From the NCBI GenBank assembly GCA_949715645.1, contig OX454527.1, positions 31,259,091 to 31,323,090 on the forward strand: a DNA stretch of 64,000 bases, read 5' to 3'. Below the pieces are notes generated by a model that saw only the letters and a list, made by a program, of their open reading frames with translations, searched no databases and was not told where the DNA came from. Below, one piece after another: positions 57,180 through 64,000 of the stretch; positions within the stretch are counted from its first letter, which is position 1; every line of letters begins with the position of its first letter. The translations under genes and the position numbers were made by a program. Origin of the DNA: Portevinia maculata (Eukaryota; Arthropoda; Insecta; Diptera; Syrphidae).

Positions 57180-57530
57180 AAGTGTCTAACTTTTAAACGG
57201 TAATGATTTCATGAAGTCCAATCCAAACCGGGATAACCTTGATCAGTTGATTCAAAGATCGTCTTTGCTGAAGTAATATTGCCTATTTGTTCGATATGGC
57301 TGGGGCATTTTAGGCGACGTGCTTTGACTTTTTGGACTACATCTTGAAGTTCGCGGTTGTATATTCTCTTCCATTCGAGCTACTAAAGGTTAATAAATTA
57401 AAAAAAGTTCAAAATCTTTTCTGCTTTCCATCCAGCTCTCGCCGGCGTATAATAGTATTGAAAAGATTCTTTGTAGAGCTTCAAACTTATTCCGGGTTCG
57501 GCTTAGTGTTTTGTTAGTGACTACTTTTAG
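57180..57530 (-). repeat. LINE reverse-transcriptase C-terminal fragment
   Basis: The minus strand reads SILLYAGESWMESRKDFEL (the LLYG-ETW motif of many LINEs) and then RELQDVVQKVKARRLKCPSH with IEQIGNI after it, the usual C-terminal block. Too short to assign a clade. Confidence 0.5.
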
Positions 57531-57829
57531 CTGAGATAAGGTCAACTTAATTATAATATTCGATTCAAGAGCCAGTTGATTACTTACCCATTATCTTGAT
57601 TAGTAAAGAAGATATTAAAGTCTTTTTCATCACACTTTGCAATACTCATAGCGTGATAATTGCATATGTATGAAATTGGATTGCACAAATTGTCTGTAGA
57701 CATGCGAGGCCCCTAGCCATCCTGATGCCTATGCAAATTAACGATTTGTTAAGGGGGCATTTATATTGTTACAGCGTCTTGTGTGTATGATATTTATAAG
57801 GTCTTGTTTGTTTCCGAGCGTTTTTTGTA

Positions 57830-58755
57830 AAGGGTTTTTCAACAGGGACGCTACAAAAGTAGAGCGACAGGGACAGCAAACGACGCCGAATTTCTTGCCG
57901 CTCTTTTGACATTTCTCTTCAGTAAGGTTTGCCATTTCATGATGGAAAGATATACGAGCCAACAACGAGTCGAAATTATTAAAATTTACTACCGAAATTC
58001 GGAGTCAGTGGCCTTGAAAATGATTCTGATTTTCATCGAAAAATCATCTTCAGCGATGAGGCTCATTTCAGGCTGAATGGCTTCGTCAATAAACACAATA
58101 TGCGGTATTGGTCAGGCAGAAATCCACACGTACTCCATGAGTTATCATTGCATCCCGACAAAATTACGGTTTGGTGTGGTTTATGGGCCGGCGGCGTCAT
58201 TGGGCCGTACTTCTTCCGTGTTGATCAAGACCGGCACGTTACTGTGAATGGGAATCGCTACCGTTCAATGATAACCGAATATTTTTGGCTCCAATTGGAT
58301 GATATGGACTTGGAGGACATGTGGTTCCAACAGGACGGCGCCACAAGCCACACAGCGAATGCCACAATCAATTTATTGGAAACCAAGTTTGGAAACCGTG
58401 TTATCTCACGAAATGGTCCAGTCGCTTGGCCGCCTCGGTCGTGCGATTTGACGCCGTTAGACTATTTCCTGTGGGGCTACGTCAAGTCTATGGTCTATGC
58501 CAACAAGCCAGCGACGATTGATGAACTTCGTACGAATATCGAACGTGAAATTGCAGCAGTATCGGCCGATTTATGCTTGAAAACCGTCGAAAATTGGGTT
58601 TAGCATCTGGACTTCTGCAAGCGTGCCCGTGGTGGCCATGCAAAAGAAATCGAGTTCCATACATAATGGCAGGAATAAAGAATTTCATTGATATCCAAAA
58701 CCGTTTTTGTTTTATTTAAAAAAAACTTTTGTAGCGCTCTTATTGAAAAACCCTT
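57830..58755 (+). mobile_element. Internally deleted mariner-like transposon
   Basis: The ends aagggtttttcaa and ttgaaaaaccctt extend to ~35-bp inverted repeats through gcgctacaaaagt-like text. TA lies outside each end (57828-57829, 58756-58757). Length is 926 bp, against about 1.3 kb for a full element. The termini look intact, so it could still be moved by an active transposase supplied from elsewhere. Confidence 0.88.
57942..58603 (+). pseudogene. Mariner-like transposase with internal deletion
   Basis: ATG 57942 opens MERYTSQQRVEIIKIYYRNS, the DUF4817-type helix-turn-helix start. After SESVALK the sequence jumps, in another frame, to FHRKIIFSDEAHFRLNGFVN, the first catalytic aspartate region (near 58035). 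From there 167 codons stay open. KITVWCGLWAGGVIGPYFF and DMWFQQDGATSHTANAT follow, the latter with the second aspartate, then WPPRSCDLTPLDYFLWGYVK with the third. The lost part is the linker and second DNA-binding helix, so the element keeps an intact catalytic core without its binding domain. Confidence 0.85.
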
Positions 58756-58759
58756 TACA

Positions 58760-61080
58760 AAGGAGGCAAATTGCTATCCATTTGGATTATTGCCGCTTAA
58801 ATTGTGTTCTGGGATCTTACTGAATTGTGATCTGCAAATTCTGTCATTTTATTTCTTTCTGCCAAAGATTGCTATTTCTAGACTTGCCATACTTTTTTCT
58901 TTAGGTCCAACTTAAGCACGATCGTCCGTGAGTGTTCTCTGTCTTTTTCGACTTGAGCTATCAAATGTCGGATTATTGAGAAAAAATGATTGAGGTATTA
59001 AAATACACTATCAGTTCTGTGTCGTGGAGTGCTTAAAGCAAGCAACTATCACGAGCAGAAATTTGCCGGCACTAAAAGTGCTCCCACAGGCTCATCATTT
59101 AGTGCAGGTGTTAGTAAGGACAAAACAATTAAAAATACAATAATTATGTACCTATAAAATACTAACACAAACACAAATGATGCAAATAAATTAAGACATT
59201 AAGGTATTATCACGCAAAATATTTTTCAGCTTAATTTTACTAACATGCAAGTCAATCACATGATCATTTATATTATATATTCTACTCATGCGACTAATAG
59301 GCTCATGCCTCCCATAATTCGTTCTATGATCAGGTATCAGTCAACTACAATTTTTTGTAAAACTTCTTTCCTTATTGAGGTACTCCAAATTATCCATATG
59401 GCGACCGTATAGCGGTGCTACAAAACATTAGGTAGGTATATCAAAAACATCAATGCCAGGAAGTACAAACCTAACAAAACACCAAATGCAAACAGTTCAT
59501 GCTAAGCAAACTAATTAAAATGGTTCAATAGTTTAAATGCCGCACTTGTCTGTTTTATCAAGTTTATTTATTTTTTTCTAATTTTAACATCCAACGATTT
59601 ACTGTCGCACACCTCAAACTTAGTATAGTGTAAACAACAAATAACATTTGAATGACATCATTAACCATTTAAATTTTGTATCGTTGTTCGTCAAATTATA
59701 TCGTTATACACTTTTATAAACAAACACATTATGTAATTAGTGTCAATTGCATATTTTCGGTATGATATTGGAACCAAAAATTCAACTTTCGGGACAGGTT
59801 TCATTGCGAAATAAACCGAACACGTTGTCCATAATATTCCAGGAAATCCTCTCACATGACCGATGTTCGTAGCAAATTATGAATGAATGAATGAATCGAC
59901 GAATGAGTAATTCATCAAATATTCATTTTTAAGAATTGATATTGAAACTAGTTGCTCATAATCACGTCATCATTCGCCATAATAAGAGCTCCTTAGTTGA
60001 AGTGTAATATCTTTTCGTAGAAAATTACTTTTTTTCAATCAATTTGAATGGTATAGGTGAAATTGTGTTTTTTCTGCCGCAAGTGTGTAGTTAAAAATGC
60101 AAACAATGACACATAGTATCACTAATAAGGGAACTTTCGGCAATCAAGCTGGAAATATATGATGCAAATCTTTCTTCTTGATATTTTTCTATGATGATTC
60201 AAATCGGTTCTTAATTGATAATTTTACGAGAAACTTTAATTTTTGGCGGAAATAAGCATATACTTATGAAGTTCCTACGACCTGTATTCTAGGTCGGTTT
60301 CTAAGGTTTTTAAATATAGTTTATCTGTGGTATAATCGTTGTTTTCAATTGTGTATGACAAAAACGGATTAAACAATTTTAAAAAGATACTTGTAGGTAC
60401 CTCGTCTATTAACCGAAATACGAGTACTATGTAGTTTATTGTAAATTGGTGACACATCCTACAGAAAAGTGCAACCAATCACTACCATACTAAAACGAGA
60501 TCGCTGTTCTTGATATTGTGATTGTAAAGCCACAGTTTCAAGTCTAGCTATTTGTCAAATCCAATCATGTTAACCATAACCATAAAATGACACATGCCAA
60601 CATCCCACTTGATATTTTAGATGCGAGGGTTTGTTTGTTTGTTACTCAATCACGATTAAATGGCGGAGTGGATTTAAATAAAATTTATCTGCAATGTTTC
60701 TGATCATTCCAGAAGTGCTATCGACAATGTGCGTTTTGACTAGCCGCGCTATCAATAGCCTTTTAAACCACACTTTTAAATTTTATTATACTGAGAGAGG
60801 CTTTTACAAAATACTGATAAATAATCACTTTTGATATTTGGCCGAGCAGGGGCCAACTAGGCTAATAATATCAATGCAGCCCCTAACCAACAAGATAAAA
60901 AAAAGGAAAAACAAACAGTGCTTGTCGTAAAAGACGATTAAGGAAAGGAATCTCATCTATGTAATTTTATCATTTAGGTGAGCCTAGCCACACATTAAAC
61001 ATCGGGAAACTCTCCTGCAAATGTCCGTGGGTTAACACGACTGCAGATCACCGATGTCATAAAATAACGATCAAATAATA
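58760..61080. other. No gene recognised
   Basis: AT-rich, with a short (GAAT)n run near 59880 and no recognisable element. The frames at 58688-58915 and 60275-60478 lack domains. Confidence 0.4.
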
Positions 61081-61084
61081 ATCG

Positions 61085-61290
61085 TTAACCAACAGAAGCG
61101 TGTTGAAATCGTAAAAAATGAGGAAGGCCTAAACCCCAGCATTTGATTGGCGTCAGTAGAAAGGTGCCGAAACCGGATGACGTGACGCTAATTATTGAGC
61201 TCAAACGCGGGGAACCCCACTGGCGAATCAGTAGGCATGCAGTACAGTGGGAGGTTATGATCGGTTTTATCATAACCTCGCTATTAAAGA
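61085..61290 (+). repeat. RTE-like LINE 3'-end fragment
   Basis: The segment aacgcggggaaccccactgg to tatcataacctcgctatta has the same layout as the ends at 63.5 kb (cggcgaaccccacggcggac) and, inverted, at 54.3 kb. The overlapping open frames are incidental. Confidence 0.5.
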
Positions 61291-61299
61291 AGAAGAATA

Positions 61300-61499
61300 A
61301 TCACTTTTGGTATTTGCTATACAAAAATGTATTATTCGAAATGGATATATGAAAGGAAGATAGAAAGATATGCCACACTTTATTTCGATCAAAAACATTG
61401 TAACACTTGACATTCGAGTTGAAGAATCAAATGGTATAATCTGGACAATGAGAAAGGCGAAGCATTGATTGCAAATATGCAAAATTATTTCCATCACAT
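61300..61499. other. No gene recognised
   Basis: Spacer before the RTE-like element. Confidence 0.3.
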
Positions 61500-63515
61500 C
61501 ATTAACGAAGTTTAGGATGCAGAGTATAGAGCACAAGATATGTGAAATTCCCTACAACGACCTTGCTTGGATGGAGCCAAATCACTGCTACTAGGGGCTT
61601 CACAAGGACACTATCAACACAGCAAAGAAACATGTTGGTCGACAAATGAAGCTAAAGCTGTGATAAGTGACAAGAAAGTGGCACTCAAAGCTTGGTGATA
61701 GTGCTCCACTAATAATGGAGATGAAAAACCTCGCCTCGAATTGGAATACAGACTTTGGAAGATGCTCGCAAAAAGAAAATGCGCTCAAATTCAAGCAAAG
61801 TGTGTGTAGGGGCTGTTTCGGCTGCTGTCCAGACTGTCCACCGACTCCGACAAACCAGCTTGAAAAGGGGCACAACCATTTTAAACATTGCCGCTCAGAG
61901 AAGGAGGAATGCCCAGGAAATTTGTTCGGCAAAGTTCATCAACAATGCTCAAGGGCTGCATCTTGTGGATGACGAAAAAATACTACACAGGTGGCAGCAG
62001 TACTGTGAAGGACTTCTAAATGAACAATTTCCTCGGATACATTTTCCCGAGAGCCGCTCCTAACAACGAAGAAGTACACGTCATTACTGTCAAAGAAGTT
62101 AGGAAGTCGGTCAAAGACTCCAAAAAGCGAAAAGCAGTTGGTCCTGACGAGATACCCTCCGAGTCGTGGAAAAAGATGGGAGACATCGGCTCCAAATATC
62201 TCATAATTCTCATTTCCAAACTGATGAGAGGCGATCCAATGCCTAACCTAATGTTGAGGGAAAGTTTTATTTTTCCTTTATACAAAGGAAAATGCCATTC
62301 GCGCGACTGTGACAATTGCCGTTCAATGAAGCTGATGTCCCACACCATGAAGATCGTTGAGCGGGTGTTATGTAGCCGAATGCGGAAAATAATACTGCTA
62401 TCTGCGGGTTTGTCGCAGGTAAATCAGCAACAGATGCAATCCGAAGTATAAGGGTCATGATGGAAAAACATCGCGATTCCTTAAAGGATTTGCATAATAT
62501 GCTGTTGGTTGATTTTAAAAAGGTTTGTTAGACAACCAAGGGATCCGTTATGGGTGGCGCTAAGCAGCGAGAAGTTCCAGAAACCTACGTACAGATGATC
62601 ATGGACATGTATGAGGTCTGTGATCGAGTAAAGACAAGAGTAAGTTGCCCCGTAGGCGTCACCGAGGAGTTCGCAATCAAAGTCGGTGTACACCAGGGAA
62701 GCGTCTTAAGTCCCATGGTATTTATTACAGTCCTTGATTATCTGCTTGAAGGAAAAGTGACGGACCCCAAAGTGTACCAGTTATTCTTTGCTGACATTGG
62801 ATCATAATGAGCGAGGATCAAACGTCCTTGCAACGAGCACTTGATGAATGGGTGGAAGTTTTGGAGGGGAATGGGTATCATGGGTAAACAGAAAACTTGT
62901 GCTGCCCGTTCTCTGATCCACTCCGTGATTCCCAAGTGCGAAAAGTTTAAGTATCTGGGAACTACGATCAATAGCTAAGCCAGGTGTGATGACGACAGGA
63001 AGCTTCGCGTTAGCGTAGGGTGGATGAAATGGCGGGAAAACTCTGCCATTTTCTGTGATCGAAAAATGCCCCATTAGCTGAAAGGAAGGCTCTGTGTATC
63101 CGGCGCTCACATACGGTTCGCAATGTTGGACAGCGACCAAACAAATTATGATGACAAATTAGTGGCAGTTGAGATGAAGACCCTGAGAGCAGGAGTAACA
63201 AAGATTTATCGAGTAAGAAGTTCACATCAAAGAACCTATCTCGAAAAAGTGGAGCGCGACCGGCTCAGTTGGAACTGTCATGTTCAAAGGAGAGATCCTA
63301 CAAATCCTGTCAAAAAGGCAATATCAATCAACGTTCAAATACAAACGCGAAAAAGAGAGTCAGGCGCAAAAACTCCTGGATCACACAAATACAGCAACAT
63401 CAGAATTTGATTACCCTCAGCGACGAAGTGATTTAAAATCGGGAGCCCTGCCGCTATTTTTTGAGGTCGAACCGGCGAACCCCACGGCGGACCAGTAGGA
63501 ATGCTGTCAAGGGTG
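61500..63515 (+). mobile_element. RTE-like non-LTR retrotransposon, the best copy in the window
   Basis: The plus strand reads a pre-RT region (61540-62000), then KRKAVGPDEIPSESWKKMGD (about 62125) and SRMRKIILLSAGLSQ (62370). Next come HNMLLVDFKK-type text (62490) and REVPETYVQMIMDMYEVCDR (62565). KVGVHQGSVLSPMVFITVLD (62680) and VYQLFFAD (62775), the catalytic aspartate region, follow. The 3' part with cctatctcgaaaaagtggag ends near 63515. The 5' end and endonuclease are missing or unrecognisable. Frameshifts are several; the clade label is moderate. Confidence 0.68.
62020..62807 (+). pseudogene. RTE-like reverse transcriptase, broken
   Basis: Open pieces at 62020-62451 (143 aa, RT motifs 0-1 with GPDEIPSESW) and 62550-62807 (85 aa, the QGSVLSP motif to FADIGS) are parts of one reverse transcriptase in different frames. 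The usual ADD has become FADI after a small shift. A stop and frameshift lie between them near 62450-62550. The closest copy is the minus-strand element at 22.0-23.3 kb, which keeps FADD. Confidence 0.7.
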
Positions 63516-63519
63516 AGGG

Positions 63520-64000
63520 TTTTATTTTTATTTTATTTATTAATTTACAAGTGATTGCTTAATGACTGTAAGATACAATTTCTTATAAGTTAGTCTTAAG
63601 CTAATTAACAGAATAGAGCTAATAGACGTTTAAGTTTAATACAATTTTGATTATTTCAGGAATGATAGATAAATGGATAAAGATGGATAGATTAATTCTT
63701 CAATTACAATTAAAAAAAAAAAATGCATTTACTAGCTAACTGAAAAATGATTTCTTAATACTTTTTTTATACTCGTTGTGTTCTGTATTTCTTTTATATA
63801 TTGCGGTAAAGAATTCCACAGACGAATGGCATGGACAAAAAATTGACGCTCAGATGTTAAGGACGAACAACGGGGATGAATTAATTGACGAGATCTTAAC
63901 GAGGACGCTATTATTATTCTATCGAAACAGTATTGTGGTTGGCGAGTTAGCAAAATATCGGATAGTAAGCTTAAATTGCGTGGTTAAAGATAATTTTGAA
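63520..64000 (-). mobile_element. Jockey-like LINE 3' end, continuing beyond the window
   Basis: The minus strand ends in an AATAAA/TAAAA-rich tail at about 63520-63545. The coding end 63953-63732 reads SLTSERQFFVHAIRLWNSLP, the conserved LINE C-terminal block, followed by KEIQNTTSIKKVLRNHF and a stop. It abuts, and probably inserted into, the 3' tail of the RTE-like element. The rest of the element lies past 64000. Confidence 0.65.

Noticed and set aside
61667..62063. Cysteine-rich peptide genes in overlapping frames
   Set aside because: They are alternative-frame readings of the RTE-like element's 5' coding part.
1..64000. A CRISPR array or bacterial operon
   Set aside because: No regularly spaced short direct repeats, no prokaryotic gene layout; repeats are transposon-derived.

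Overview
The window is AT-rich eukaryotic DNA from a higher dipteran, most likely a tephritid-type fruit fly. The evidence is short GT-AG introns, TATA/AATAAA signals, Tc1/mariner, hAT, pogo and Jockey/I-type elements, and pentanucleotide-tailed LINEs. Nothing bacterial or viral is visible. The species call is an inference from style and repeats, not from a marker gene.

Almost all recognisable content is mobile DNA, much of it nested. One convincing host gene is present: a small secreted protein at 3154-3556, with two exons, a TATA box and a poly(A) signal. Two weaker host candidates are a 70-codon one-helix ORF at 52382-52594 and a possible untranslated first exon ending at a good donor at 39565.

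Region by region. 0-10 kb: a tRNA-headed SINE, a DINE/Helentron-like repeat (copy A), an RTE-like LINE scrap, the secreted gene, a mariner element, then an inverted-duplicate Tc1 element (5630-9026) with a hAT element inside one arm, and MITEs. 10-20 kb: a Tc3-like element with about 190-bp terminal repeats, a possible solo LTR, a Jockey-like LINE and DINE copy B. 20-32 kb: a 46-bp-TIR MITE, an RTE-like LINE, a second Jockey-like LINE, and an RNase-H LINE split by a nearly intact ZMYM1-type hAT (27701-31495, 8-bp duplication). 32-38 kb: a three-layer nest (old repeat > Tc1 > DINE copy C) and a pogo-like element. 38-46 kb: host-like sequence, then a precisely bounded 3.2-kb LINE with a 12-bp duplication and a hAT-like element. 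46-52 kb: DINE copies E and D and two SINEs whose promoters derive from 5S rRNA. 52-64 kb: the small ORF, a fold-back element, LINE ends, a TATCGATA cluster, an internally deleted mariner, a large RTE-like element and the 3' end of another Jockey-like LINE.

The most interesting result is a set of modular SINEs. A tRNA-derived head (491-781) and a 5S-rRNA-derived head (47097-47376) carry the same 3' module of about 160 bp, and both insertions are bounded by perfect target-site duplications. A third SINE (51395-51631) joins a 5S head to a different tail, and that tail matches the 3' end of an RNase-H LINE at 31.8 kb in the same window. This looks like head/tail exchange between Pol III promoters and LINE-recognised tails.
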